Shown: positions 24,879-33,994, numbered from the stretch's first letter. The stretch is DNA of 64,000 nt from Rhodoblastus acidophilus (GCF_009720655.1 NZ_WNKS01000012.1:61208-125207), one strand, 5' to 3'. Numbers and translations: made by a program. The notes: generated by a model not told the origin, from the sequence alone.

Positions 24879-27160
24879 CTTTCGAACTCGTCAGCGATTT
24901 CTTTCGGCTCGATGCGCGCGCGGTCTCCGGCTTCGTCTGTGATGGCGCGCGCCCGGAGCGGCGCTTCACTGTCGAACTGCTGGTCGATGGCCTGCACATC
25001 GGCGCCGCGCTCGCCGATCACGCCAGCGCGCGCGCAAAAAAACTCGGCCTTGGCGACGGCTGCTGCGGCTTCACCTTCGTGCTTTCGGAAGGGCTTTTCG
25101 CCCAAGCGAAAATGGTGGAGGCGCGGCTCGCCAATGTCGGCTCAGCGGTTGGCGCGCCGCTTCTCTTCAACGGGAGCGCTCCAGCGCAAGCGGTCGCGCC
25201 GTCGCCGCACGGTTTTGTTGAATGGAGCGGCGGCCTGCGCTTCACCGGCTGGGCGGACGCGGGCGATGGGGCCCCGCCGGAAATCGCCGTCCTCATCGAC
25301 GGCGAACGCGTCGCCACCGCCCATGCGGAAAACTGGCGCCATGTCGATCGTCCGCGCCCCCAGGCGCAATTCGGCTTCGACATCACCCTCCCCGAGCATC
25401 TTGCCGACGGGCGGGTGTGGACGGCCTCGTTCCTGGTCGGACGCGGCGTCGAGCTCGAAGGCAGTCCGGTGACCTTCGTGGCCCCGCCCGGCGGCCTCGA
25501 AGCGACGCTTGCCGCGCTGGACGCGCCGCCCGGCCAGCGGCTGACCGCGCACTATTTCGACCGGCTCATGCCGGGGTCGCTGCCCTTCAGCCGCTACGGC
25601 GGCGCGCGCGAAAATTTTCAGCCCGCCGCGCCCGCGCCGAGCGAGACGCCGCTCGGCGTGCTCGCGTTCGATGGCGACGGAGTCGAGGCGACGCTCACGA
25701 GCCTCGAAACGCAAACGCACCTCCGCTGGGCCGGCGGGGTTCTGCCGCGCGCCGAAAGCGCGCTGACCTTCGCGCCAGAGGACCTCGCCGATTTCCTCCG
25801 CGACCACGCCGACGGCATTGGCTGGTTCCTGTTCCTCGCGCCGGGCGTCGTGCTCAACGCAGACGCCCTCGCGCGCTTCGCCTGCGCCACCGATGCGCAT
25901 CCCGACGCCAGTCTCATCTACGCCGATTACGAAATCAGCGGCTGGCCGGTCGCCCTGCCCGCGTGCGACTGCGAGCGCATGCTCGAACAGGCTTATTTCG
26001 CTCCCTGTTTCCTCATCCCGCGCGCCACGGTCGAGCGCGCCGTAACGAGCGCCGAAAACCTTTTCCGGCTCGCGAATCTGGCCTTTGACCAAGCCGGCGC
26101 CGGCGCAACAGCCGTCCACCTGCCGGGGCCGGCGATGCGCATGGAGGGCCGCCTCGACGATTCCGGGCTGTTGGCGCAGGCGACCTCAAGCCATCTGCGC
26201 GCCAGGCGGATCGAGGCGGCGGTCGAACCCGCTCCGGGCGCGGCGGCGCCGCGCTGCCGTGTCCACCGCAGGGGGGGCGGCAAAGTGTCGATCCTCATTC
26301 CGACGCGCAACCGCCATGAGCTCCTGCGAAACTGCATCGACAGCATTTTTCCCGCGACCACTAAGGCGCGCGCCGAGATCATCGTGATCGACAACGAGTC
26401 CAGCGATCCGCAGACGCTTCGCTATTTGCAGCAGGTGGAACAACAGGGCGTCGCCGTCGTGCGCGCGCCGGGGCCGTTCAATTATTCCCACATCAACAAT
26501 CTGGCCGCCGCCAAGGCCCAGGGCGACATCCTGTGCTTTCTCAACAATGACGTCGTCGCCCAGGACGCGCACTGGCTGGAGGAAATGGTGTCGCGCCTTG
26601 CCGACGAGACCACGGGCGTCGTCGGCGCCAAGCTGCTGTGGCCGAGCGGCGTCGTTCAACATGGCGGCGTCACGCTCGGCGTGAATTTTGGATGCGCGCA
26701 CGACTTTCGCGATCGCATCGACCGGGACCCCGGCTATTTCGGCGCGCTGGAAGTCGCGCGCGAAACCTGCGCCGTCACCGCCGCGTGCATGCTGACGCGC
26801 AAAAACCTGTTTCTCGAACTCGGCGGTTTTGACGCGCTGCGTTTTCCTATCAATTTCAACGACGTCGATTACTGCCTCCGTGTGCGCGAAATGGGGTTGC
26901 GGGTGGTGTTCACGCCGCATGCCGTTCTCACCCATCATGAGTCGGCGTCGCGCGGCAAGGTGGACGACACCGGCCGCTTCCGCCGCGAACTCTGGATGCT
27001 CCGGCACAAGTGGGGCGAGGCATTGGCGACCGACCCGTTTTACAGCCCGCTGCTCGCGCTGTCGGACCCCTCCTATTCCGCCCTGGCCTGGCCGCCGAGA
27101 TCCCTGGCGCCCCGCCGAAACCAAATCCAACCCGGCGTTCAGCCGCCTCCGGGCTATTGA
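24875..27160 (+). CDS. GT2-family glycosyltransferase with two accessory domains
   Basis: About 761 residues, starting at the ATG that overlaps the previous stop (ATGA); an ATG at 24848 in the same frame is an alternative. Two beta-sandwich accessory domains occupy residues about 10-85 (AVSGFVCDGARPERRFTVEL) and 110-185 (GLRFTGWADAGDGAPPEIAV). The GT-A domain starts near residue 470: VSILIPTRNRHELLRNCIDS, VIDNESSDPQT, LCFLNNDVVAQDAHWLEEM with the N-N-D metal motif, GVVGAKLLWPSGVVQHGGV, and FNDVDYCLRVREMGL with the catalytic D-x-D. It is similar to rhamnosyl- and other glycosyltransferases of O-antigen clusters. It is cytoplasmic. The donor is unknown. Confidence 0.9.
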   Translation: MTFELVSDFFRLDARAVSGFVCDGARPERRFTVELLVDGLHIGAALADHASARAKKLGLGDGCCGFTFVLSEGLFAQAKMVEARLANVGSAVGAPLLFNGSAPAQAVAPSPHGFVEWSGGLRFTGWADAGDGAPPEIAVLIDGERVATAHAENWRHVDRPRPQAQFGFDITLPEHLADGRVWTASFLVGRGVELEGSPVTFVAPPGGLEATLAALDAPPGQRLTAHYFDRLMPGSLPFSRYGGARENFQPAAPAPSETPLGVLAFDGDGVEATLTSLETQTHLRWAGGVLPRAESALTFAPEDLADFLRDHADGIGWFLFLAPGVVLNADALARFACATDAHPDASLIYADYEISGWPVALPACDCERMLEQAYFAPCFLIPRATVERAVTSAENLFRLANLAFDQAGAGATAVHLPGPAMRMEGRLDDSGLLAQATSSHLRARRIEAAVEPAPGAAAPRCRVHRRGGGKVSILIPTRNRHELLRNCIDSIFPATTKARAEIIVIDNESSDPQTLRYLQQVEQQGVAVVRAPGPFNYSHINNLAAAKAQGDILCFLNNDVVAQDAHWLEEMVSRLADETTGVVGAKLLWPSGVVQHGGVTLGVNFGCAHDFRDRIDRDPGYFGALEVARETCAVTAACMLTRKNLFLELGGFDALRFPINFNDVDYCLRVREMGLRVVFTPHAVLTHHESASRGKVDDTGRFRRELWMLRHKWGEALATDPFYSPLLALSDPSYSALAWPPRSLAPRRNQIQPGVQPPPGY

Positions 27161-27172
27161 AGGATGACTCGC

Positions 27173-27805
27173 ATGACGGATACTCCCAACATTGTGCTCC
27201 ATGTCGGATGCGGACCGCGCCGCAGACTCCATCCGGCGTTTCAGGGCGCCGGATGGCGCGAAATCCGCCTCGACATAGACGCGCGGGTCGAGCCCGATGT
27301 CGTCGCGTCGATGGTCGACATGCGCGCGGCGGTGGCCGATGGCGGCGTGGACGCAATCTGGTCTTCGCACAACATCGAGCATCTTTTCGCGCATGAGGCG
27401 CAGCAGGCGCTGGCCGAATTCCGTCGCGTGTTGCGCCCCGACGGTTTTGTCCTGATCACCTGTCCCGATGTCGTCGCCATCGCCCAGCTCATCGTCGACG
27501 GCAAGTTCGACCAGCCCGTTTACAGCTCACCGGCCGGTCCGATTTCGCCGGCGGACATGCTGTGGGGCCACCAAAGCGCCATCGCCGCCGGCAACGCTTT
27601 TATGGCGCATCGCATGGGCTTCAGCCGCGAGAGCCTCGGCTATGCCCTGGCCAATGCGGGCTTCGCCGAAGCCTGGTGTTGTCGCGGCGACGGCTACGAC
27701 CTCTGGGCCGTGGGTTTTATGCGCGGCGCCGATCGCGCCCTCATCCACCGGCAGTTGGCCGCGGCGGGACTGCATTATTCCGAACCCCGCAAGGCCGTTG
27801 CATGA
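27173..27805 (+). CDS. SAM-dependent methyltransferase
   Basis: 210 residues from the ATG at 27173, eight bases after AAGGA; the ATG at 27164 is too close to that site. Class I methyltransferase features are IVLHVGCGPRRRLHP (SAM-binding motif I), IRLDIDARVEPDVV (acidic ribose-binding residue), DAIWSSHNIEHLFAHEA, and FRRVLRPDGFVLITCPD. Small enzymes of this kind in glycan clusters methylate sugars or lipid carriers; the substrate here is unknown. It follows the GT2 gene by 12 bases and overlaps the next gene by four (ATGA), so all four rightward genes are coupled. Confidence 0.85.
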   Translation: MTDTPNIVLHVGCGPRRRLHPAFQGAGWREIRLDIDARVEPDVVASMVDMRAAVADGGVDAIWSSHNIEHLFAHEAQQALAEFRRVLRPDGFVLITCPDVVAIAQLIVDGKFDQPVYSSPAGPISPADMLWGHQSAIAAGNAFMAHRMGFSRESLGYALANAGFAEAWCCRGDGYDLWAVGFMRGADRALIHRQLAAAGLHYSEPRKAVA

Positions 27806-29091
27806 AGCTCCTGTTCGTCCACAACAATTTTCCCGCGCAATTCCGCAATCTCGCGACCGCGCTCGCGGGAGACGTGCGCGTGCAAATGGCCGCGATCGGC
27901 AGCGATACCGCGCGCGCCATGCCCGGCGTGTCGCTCCACCGCTATGCGGACGTCGCGCCTCATACGCCTGCGCACAGCTTTTCCCGCCGGTTCGACGGCG
28001 AGACCCGCCGCGCCGAGCAGGTGCTCTATGCCGCGACGCGGCTCGCCAATGACGGGTTCATCCCCGACCTGATCCTGGTTCATCCCGGCTGGGGCGAAAA
28101 CCTGCCGCTGCGCGCCGTCTTCCCCAAGGCGAAAATCGTCGTCTATTGCGAATATTACTATCGCGCCGAAGGCGGCGATGTCGGCTTCGACCCGGAGTTT
28201 CCCTCCATCGGAGTCGACGGCGCCGTGGCGCTCGATTGCAAGAACGCCTCGACCCTGCTGGCGCTCGCCTCCTGCGACGCCGCGCTGTCGCCGACGCGCT
28301 GGCAGAAATCGACTTTTCCGCAAGACTTCCAGCACAAGATCACGGTGATCCACGAAGGCGTCGACACCGATCTGTTCGCGCCCGACCCCGGCGCCGTCCT
28401 GAATCTGGGCGACGGGCTGCGCCTCACCGCAGCCGACGAAATCGTCACCTATTCGGCGCGCAGCCTGGAGCCGATCCGCGGCTTCCACAGTTTTATGCGC
28501 ACGCTGCCTCGCGTGCTGGAGGCGCGTCCCGGAGCGAAAATCGTCATCGTCGGCGACGACGGCGTCTCCTACGGCGTTCCTCCGCGAAAACATCCGACCT
28601 GGAAAGCGGCGCTGCTCGATGAACTCCGGGGACGCATCGACGAGAGGCGCGTGCTGTTTCTCGGGCGCCTGCCCTATGCCGATTATCGGCGCGTGCTGCA
28701 GATTTCATCGGCGCACGTTTATCTCACCTATCCCTTCGTCCTGTCCTGGTCGCTGCTGGAGGCGATGAGCGTCGGCTGCCTGGTGATCGGCTCCGACACG
28801 GCCCCCGTGCGCGAAATGATCGACGGCGACAATGGTTTGCTCGCGCCCATGTTCGACCGCGACGCGCTCGCCAAAACCATTGTCGGCGCCCTCGCCGATC
28901 CCGAGGCCCATGCGATCAGGCGCGTTCGCGCGCGAAACTTCGTCCGGGACCATTTTGACGCGCGCGGCGTTTGCACGCCGAAGCTGATCGAATGGATCGG
29001 AGGGCTTGCGGCGCCGCGCCGCCTTCATGAACCCGAGGTTGGCTTGGCGTTTCCGCCGCGCGTTGAAGCGCTGCGCGCGTCCGGGCGTTGA
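27802..29091 (+). CDS. GT4-family glycosyltransferase
   Basis: 429 residues from the ATG at 27802, which overlaps the methyltransferase stop; the frame is open much further upstream but only as a shadow of that gene. GT-B layout: MKLLFVHNNFPAQFRNLATA, VHPGWGENLPLRAVFP with the CEYYYRAEG segment typical of this subgroup, then ITVIHEGVDTDLF, TYSARSLEPIRGFHSFMR, and the donor site HVYLTYPFVLSWSLLEAMSV with its E-x7-E-like acidic pair (VREMIDGDNG). It is the last gene of the rightward series, convergent with the carbamoyltransferase gene. Sugar specificity unknown. Confidence 0.9.
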   Translation: MKLLFVHNNFPAQFRNLATALAGDVRVQMAAIGSDTARAMPGVSLHRYADVAPHTPAHSFSRRFDGETRRAEQVLYAATRLANDGFIPDLILVHPGWGENLPLRAVFPKAKIVVYCEYYYRAEGGDVGFDPEFPSIGVDGAVALDCKNASTLLALASCDAALSPTRWQKSTFPQDFQHKITVIHEGVDTDLFAPDPGAVLNLGDGLRLTAADEIVTYSARSLEPIRGFHSFMRTLPRVLEARPGAKIVIVGDDGVSYGVPPRKHPTWKAALLDELRGRIDERRVLFLGRLPYADYRRVLQISSAHVYLTYPFVLSWSLLEAMSVGCLVIGSDTAPVREMIDGDNGLLAPMFDRDALAKTIVGALADPEAHAIRRVRARNFVRDHFDARGVCTPKLIEWIGGLAAPRRLHEPEVGLAFPPRVEALRASGR

Positions 29092-29197
29092 AGCGTGATC
29101 CGCAATCGTCACGGAAAGATGGCGGGCGCGCCCCTCCTGGGCGACGCCGCCCCGCGCTCGCGCCCAGCGCGGCAATTGTCCCAACCTTCGCCGCGTG

Positions 29198-31387
29198 TCA
29201 GCTCTCCGTCGAGCAGAACGACGATGTCTCGCGTGTTTGACGTTCCGCTCTCCATTCCGCGAGCCAGGACTCGATCTGACTGGCTTCCTTTTTCGTCCAG
29301 GCGACGACCGCCATTCCCTCCTCGGCGATCATGAACACGCCGTCCAAGCCCTTGGCGCGGCGAATCGTGTCCAGCGCCTGGACCGGGGTTTGCGCGATGG
29401 GACCGGCGACATTGAAGGACGTGTTGACCGCGACCTCGACGCCGTTGCGCCGCCCCAGCGCCTTCAGATAGGCGTGGGTCAGCGCATCCGTGTTTTCGCG
29501 CACGATCTGGATGCGCGCGCTGCCATCGGCATGGATGACGGCGGGAACTTTTTCATAGGCCTGCGGCTTGGCCTGGGCGATCAGGACCATGTAGTTGTAG
29601 ACGTTGTAGTCGTCGTCCGCGCCGCCGTCGGACAATTCGAAAAGCGCCTTGGCGGCTTCGAGCGTCGCCATCGGCGCGAGCGGCCGGATCGCCTCGCGAT
29701 ATTTTACGCGGGCGTTCAGGGTTTCTCGGGTATGCGGGTTGCAGGGGTTCGCCAGAAAGGACCGGTGGCCCAGCGCGCGCGGGCCCGTCTCGGCGGCGCC
29801 CTGGAACAGCGCGATGACGCCGTCCCGCGCGGTGATGAAGGCCATGAAGTCGGCGATGGCCTCCCGTTCGGATTCTTGCGCGGCGTCGCCAAGTTCGACC
29901 CAGGCCACGTCGTCCGCGTCCTTCAGCGCCTCCAGAATTTCGCATTTTTTCGGAGCGCGTCCGCAATAGAAGGCGTGATCGAGGCCGGGGCCGGCGCCCA
30001 CGCCCGCCAGCGCGGCGAAAGCGTAAGCGGCGCCGATGGTGACGCCGGAATCGCCCGGCACCGGCGGAACCCAGAGATGCAGCCGCGTCGAGCGCCGCAG
30101 GACGCGCTCGTAATAGGCCGCGTCAAAATGGTCGAGAATGCGCATGTTCGCCACGGCGTTGAGCGCCGCGCCGCCCGTGAGCACCAGCCGGTCGGACCCG
30201 GTTTCGCGGATCAGGCCGTCGATGAGGTGGATCAGCGCGTCCTCGAACACCATCTGCACCGCGGCCGCCTTGTCGAGCCGCTCCTGCGTGTTGGGGTGAT
30301 GCTGGATGTCTTCGACCCGCAGCACGGCGTCCGGATTCCACATGTCTTCCGGCGGAATCGGCGGCCCCATGATTTCGACCAGTTCCGGGGTGTACGGGTT
30401 CCGCATCATGCTGCGATGCCAGTTGGCCAGCGAGCGGTTGAGGCGCACCTCGCCGCCCTCGCGCAGCTCGAAAATGTCCCGCAGCCCCGCATAAAAACGG
30501 TTGGTTGCGCGGTTGGTGTCGCCATAGGCGGACGCGCCCATGTAGCGGCCCTCGCTGCTGAGCGCCGTCCAGCCGCCCTGGGTGGCGCTGAGCACGGCGT
30601 AGAACATGCCGAGCGAATCGAACAGACTGTCGTTGCCGCGCAAAAGCCGCAGCTTGCCCTCCTCCGCGAGATAGAGCGAGATGGAGCCGGCGTCGCCGGA
30701 GCCGTCGACGACGACGACCATCACCGGCGACTTCTCCCTGGCGAAGGGCGAGACCGCATGGGAGAAATAGGCGTGATCGTCGTGGTGGGGCATGCCAATG
30801 ATGGGCGGTGGGGCGCTGAGCCCGAAGCGGCGCGCGATATCCTCGGGGGCGCGAAGACCTTCCTTGAGATCGTCGCCGTTGAAGGTCGGCCCGTGCTCCT
30901 CGAACATCATGGCGAGGCTTCCCGGAAATTCCTCAAGCGTCGACCGCGCGCCCGTGGCCATCAGCAGCGCGTAATCGTAGGTCGCCAGCCAGGCGACGAT
31001 CTGATCCGGCCGAATGCCCCTACTGCTCATGATTTCGGCCAGGGCGTCGAGCGAATGACGGGGATAATGGTTGGAATGTTTCTGGCCCGAAAACCGTTCC
31101 TCCTCATTGTTGCAGATGACGCGCGCACCCACCGGGGAGAATTCGACCAGGGCGGCGCCCGTGTTGTGGAATCCGCCAATGCTCAGTCCGACGAGATAGG
31201 CGGTCTCGCCGCGTTCGACGCGCGCCGCCAACTCCCGCGCCCGCTCGGCCGCCAAAACGCTGTCAGCTCTGTAAAAATTCTTTGTGCGAAAATATTGATC
31301 GGCAATCGCCAAGCCCACGCGGAACCCCAGCTTGCCAAGCCGGGGGTTCAACGGCGTGTAACGCGGGGCCGAACGGGAATGCTTCAT
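29198..31387 (-). CDS. carbamoyltransferase, NodU/CmcH family
   Basis: 729 residues from the ATG at 31387 (GAGG eight bases upstream; the frame runs on to 31471). It would add a carbamoyl group from carbamoyl phosphate to a sugar hydroxyl. The N-terminal kinase-like domain has YLVGLSIGGFHNTGAALVEF, NNEEERFSGQKHSNHYP and MVVVVDGSGDAGSISLY. The C-terminal carbamoyltransferase domain has GPRALGHRSFLANP, YREAIRPLAPM and VAVNTSFNVAGPIAQTP. It is convergent with the glycan genes and probably decorates the same surface polysaccharide. The NodU name should not be taken to mean nodulation. Confidence 0.92.
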   Translation of the reverse strand: MKHSRSAPRYTPLNPRLGKLGFRVGLAIADQYFRTKNFYRADSVLAAERARELAARVERGETAYLVGLSIGGFHNTGAALVEFSPVGARVICNNEEERFSGQKHSNHYPRHSLDALAEIMSSRGIRPDQIVAWLATYDYALLMATGARSTLEEFPGSLAMMFEEHGPTFNGDDLKEGLRAPEDIARRFGLSAPPPIIGMPHHDDHAYFSHAVSPFAREKSPVMVVVVDGSGDAGSISLYLAEEGKLRLLRGNDSLFDSLGMFYAVLSATQGGWTALSSEGRYMGASAYGDTNRATNRFYAGLRDIFELREGGEVRLNRSLANWHRSMMRNPYTPELVEIMGPPIPPEDMWNPDAVLRVEDIQHHPNTQERLDKAAAVQMVFEDALIHLIDGLIRETGSDRLVLTGGAALNAVANMRILDHFDAAYYERVLRRSTRLHLWVPPVPGDSGVTIGAAYAFAALAGVGAGPGLDHAFYCGRAPKKCEILEALKDADDVAWVELGDAAQESEREAIADFMAFITARDGVIALFQGAAETGPRALGHRSFLANPCNPHTRETLNARVKYREAIRPLAPMATLEAAKALFELSDGGADDDYNVYNYMVLIAQAKPQAYEKVPAVIHADGSARIQIVRENTDALTHAYLKALGRRNGVEVAVNTSFNVAGPIAQTPVQALDTIRRAKGLDGVFMIAEEGMAVVAWTKKEASQIESWLAEWRAERQTRETSSFCSTES

Positions 31388-31818
31388 AAGGAACACCTCG
31401 AACCTGTCTTGAAAAGGTTTTTGCTCAAGCGCGGGGTCGAATACATAGCCGTCGCCTTGCGCCTGCGGCAAGCGTCACTTGAATTTGGCGCGGAAGACCT
31501 CCAACCGGGGCAACATTGGCGGGGATGGTGACGTTCCTGTGACGATCGGACGTAAGGCGCCGCGGGGCCCGGCGCAAGGCGCGTCCATGTGGCGAGGATC
31601 ATGGTGAAAGGGTCAGGCGGTCACGACTCGACGACAGGGAGCGCGCACGCGCTTAATGTCGTCTCGCCTGTTGAGGAATTTTTTGGTGAGGGACTGCCGC
31701 GCGAAAAGCAGGAGCACGCCGCTTGGTAGCGTCGGCTTGGATACCGGTCGGCGGGAGAACCCTGTCAGCCTTGTCGGCCGGCGGCAAGCCGATGCCCTGC
31801 CAAGCGACCGGCCGCGGT
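31388..31818. other. intergenic region without a recognised gene
   Basis: About 430 bp between the start of the carbamoyltransferase gene and the stop of the copper-protein gene. It includes the leader of the carbamoyltransferase gene. I see no convincing coding sequence, RNA gene or strong hairpin here. Confidence 0.5.
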
Positions 31819-32245
31819 TCAGGCCACGATTTTTCTGCACGCCTCGCCGCAGGCCTTGCACGACTGCGCGCAGGCCTTGCACTCCGGGCTGTCGGGATAT
31901 TTCTCGCATTCCTTCTGGCAGGCGGCGCACACCTCCGCCGTCGCCTTGGCGAAAGCCGGAACTTGCGCCGCGTTCACGGCCGCCAGGGCCTGGAGGGCGC
32001 CGCAGGCGGCGACGACCTGGTAGCTGGTGTTGATGCAGCCGCTCATGGAATAATCCTTCATCGCCAGCATGCCCAGGCAATGGCGCAGGCAATCGTTGGC
32101 GGTGGCGACGCAATGGCCGCAGGCGTCCTGCAGATCCTTGTATTTGGGCGGGTGCATGCCATGCTCGCCCTCCGCCATGGCGCGATCCGCAGCGGCGAGG
32201 ACGGCGGCGGCGCCGAATGCGGCCCATGAATTCGCGGCGTTCCAT
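31819..32245 (-). CDS. Csp1-like copper storage protein (Tat signal out of frame)
   Basis: The mature part (from about MAEGEHGMHPPKYKDL) is a small Cys-rich helical protein with 14 Cys in C-x2-C and C-x3-C spacings (ACGHC, CLRHC, CAACQKEC, CKACAQSCKAC). This is the pattern of the four-helix-bundle Csp/DUF326 family, which stores Cu(I) ions. The best start is the ATG at 32245, with GGGGAG seven bases upstream. It gives MERREFMG, a twin-arginine signal opening, but in a different frame from the Cys-rich body. Dropping one base near 32222-32226 would give a continuous Tat signal and mature protein. As it stands only ATG 32250 (MTWNAANSW, poor ribosome-site spacing) or an internal ATG gives the body. 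It may be a real mutation or an assembly error. Confidence 0.82.
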
Positions 32246-32292
32246 GTCATGTCTCCCCGTTGGGCCCGTGCGCCCATTATATCTGGGGGCCA

Positions 32293-32330
32293 AAAAGAAA
32301 AAGACCCTCCGTCGGGAGCGGAGGGTCTTT
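32293..32330 (-). terminator. Rho-independent terminator of the 81-residue gene
   Basis: Perfect 12-bp stem AAAGACCCTCCG (32300-32311) / CGGAGGGTCTTT (32319-32330). Read leftward it is followed by TTTTTCTTTTT-like sequence, so it ends transcription of the gene at 32354-32599 before the copper-protein gene. Confidence 0.9.
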
Positions 32331-32353
32331 CCAGAGCGAACGTTGTGGATGCG

Positions 32354-32599
32354 CTATTGCTGGAACGCGTCGAAGGAACGGCCACTCTCGCGCCGAGCAT
32401 CCTGGACCAGGCGTTCGAGCGCACATTCAAAGGTTTCCGACCGCGCGCGGGCGATTTTGTCTCGGGCGCGCAGAGCCTTGCGCCGCACGCTTTCGAACCG
32501 GAAGACGCCGTGGTGCGGGCCGGTGTAGGTCACGTCGAAGCCAGCCTCCGCCTTGGTCAAGGCGACATCGAGATTGTTGGTTTCAAACGCCACCGCCAT
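32354..32599 (-). CDS. small hypothetical protein
   Basis: 81 residues from the ATG at 32599; a TTG four codons upstream is also in frame. It begins MAVAFETNNLDVALTKAEAG and has a basic helical C-terminus (RRKALRARDKIARARSETFE). It is soluble, without known motif. A strong terminator follows, which supports it as an independent gene. Function unknown. Confidence 0.65.
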   Translation of the reverse strand: MAVAFETNNLDVALTKAEAGFDVTYTGPHHGVFRFESVRRKALRARDKIARARSETFECALERLVQDARRESGRSFDAFQQ

Positions 32600-32702
32600 G
32601 ATCCACCCCAAGAATTCGCACCGTTGGCGACACCATGACTCATACCGGCGAACGCCTGTTTCAGAAATTCAATAAAAGTTGATCGACACACGTTTCTTTT
32701 AG

Positions 32703-32730
32703 TTGACAAAATTTATGGACTTATTATATT
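32703..32730 (+). promoter_or_regulatory. sigma-70-type promoter
   Basis: TTGACA at 32703-32708, a 16-base spacer, and TATATT at 32725-32730, in an AT-rich stretch. It lies 20 bases before the start codon of the gene at 32750, with GGAGG between, so the 5' leader would be very short. Confidence 0.75.
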
Positions 32731-32749
32731 GACGTTAATGGAGGCTCAC

Positions 32750-33085
32750 ATGACGGTATCCGAAAACAATCCGATTGAGGTCGCCAACGTCACCCTGGCG
32801 TCGCTGGTCAAACTGGTCGGCCTGCTCAGCGCGGAATTGGTCGTGGGAAAATACCGCGAGGACATCGACGTGCTCGAGTCCGCCATTCGCCGCAAATTGT
32901 TTGCGACCATTCCCGGAGCCTCGTCGGAGGCGACCGCGGAAGGCGTCGCCCTCGCGCACAAACTGCTCGACCCCATGTTTCGCGACCTGCGCGCCCGCGC
33001 GACCTCGGTGGCGGCCGCGGAACAGGGCGCCCGCGCGGCCCGCAGGCCCAAGGCGGCATCCGTCGCGGCGGCCAAGCTGAACTGA
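32750..33085 (+). CDS. hypothetical protein, promoter well defined
   Basis: 111 residues from the ATG at 32750 (GGAGG seven bases upstream); in-frame ATGs at 32732 and further up are upstream of the ribosome site. Helical and soluble, with LASLVKLVGLLSAELVVGKY, then ESAIRRKLFATIPGASSEAT, ending in an Ala/Arg/Lys-rich tail. I do not recognise the family. A strong sigma-70-like promoter precedes it. Confidence 0.75.
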   Translation: MTVSENNPIEVANVTLASLVKLVGLLSAELVVGKYREDIDVLESAIRRKLFATIPGASSEATAEGVALAHKLLDPMFRDLRARATSVAAAEQGARAARRPKAASVAAAKLN

Positions 33086-33225
33086 AGCGGATTCAGCGAA
33101 CTCCCGTTCACCGAACGCGCTCTCTTTCTCTGTTCTTGCGCATTGTCTTCACGCGAACCGGCATCCGCTTCGCTCGAAAATACTTCAGCTCCAAAGCGGG
33201 ACGCGCGCTGCGCCCTTGAACCGCC

Positions 33226-33597
33226 TCACTTTTCCCTCGCAAAGGCGGCGGCGATCATCAGCAGCATGCGGCGCTTCCTGGCGTCTTCAATGGCGCGGAA
33301 ATCGGCGAGCAGCAAGCGCCCCTCCTCCTCGATCGACAGATCGCCGCCGGTCGGTCCGGAATTGGGGCGCTCCTCATTGAGACCGCGAAAGAAATCGGCC
33401 GGCGTGGCGCCGAGAACCTCACAAAGCCTGCGCATGTCATCGACGCTGATACGTTCGCGACCATCTTCCAGCCGCTCGAGCCGGTCGATGCTGAGGCCGG
33501 CTGGACGGACCAGCGCCTCCGCCGAAAATCCACGCGCCTCACGCAAGGCCCGCAGGCGGGCGCCCACATGTTTATCAATGGGATTGACATCAGACAT
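33226..33597 (-). CDS. XRE-family transcriptional regulator
   Basis: 123 residues from the ATG at 33597 (GAGAG upstream; the frame continues 53 codons further without similarity). Residues 10-70 are a Cro/C1-type helix-turn-helix: VGARLRALREARGFSAEAL, LSIDRLERLEDGRERISVDD, and LCEVLGATPADFFRGL. A helical C-terminus follows (LLLADFRAIEDARKRRMLLM). Such short regulators bind operators as dimers. It faces an AT-rich gap and probably controls itself or a neighbour. Target unknown. Confidence 0.88.
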   Translation of the reverse strand: MSDVNPIDKHVGARLRALREARGFSAEALVRPAGLSIDRLERLEDGRERISVDDMRRLCEVLGATPADFFRGLNEERPNSGPTGGDLSIEEEGRLLLADFRAIEDARKRRMLLMIAAAFAREK

Positions 33598-33994
33598 TAT
33601 GCTTACTCTCAATTCTCTGTGGGAAAGCCGGTTTTCGCGTCCCGGCACAAGATCAACGCCCCTGGATGCGCGCGCATTGACTGCACATCCCGGCTGAAAT
33701 CCTTGGTTTTTTACCTTCCACAAGAAGTTCATCTTCCATAATTGGATCATATTCAAACCATAAAACGTCGCAACTTAATCGTATTTTAATCGTGAATTTC
33801 AATACTTTCTGCCGTTGGGAAGCTTATTTCCTTTGGTAATACTGATGACGTAAGGAATCTGTTACGTACGTAAGCTCATTTCCATCGAACTGCGCTGAAG
33901 CTCGACCCATCACCCCGAAGCAGGCGCGCGCTTCGAGGCGTCCCTCATGAACCAAGACAATGGCGACCGTATGGACAGCCGAGCTTATGGCCGC
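33598..33994. other. AT-rich intergenic region
   Basis: About 400 bp between the XRE gene start and the stop of the crotonase-family gene. It is AT-rich near 33720-33890 and likely holds the XRE promoter. No gene or structured RNA is apparent. Confidence 0.5.

Noticed and set aside
29198..31387. NodU and so a nodulation locus
   Set aside because: The carbamoyltransferase family is wide and no other nod gene is in the window; surface-glycan decoration suits the context better.
29195..31531. Open frame of about 780 codons on the plus strand
   Set aside because: Opposite the carbamoyltransferase gene, which has full family motifs.
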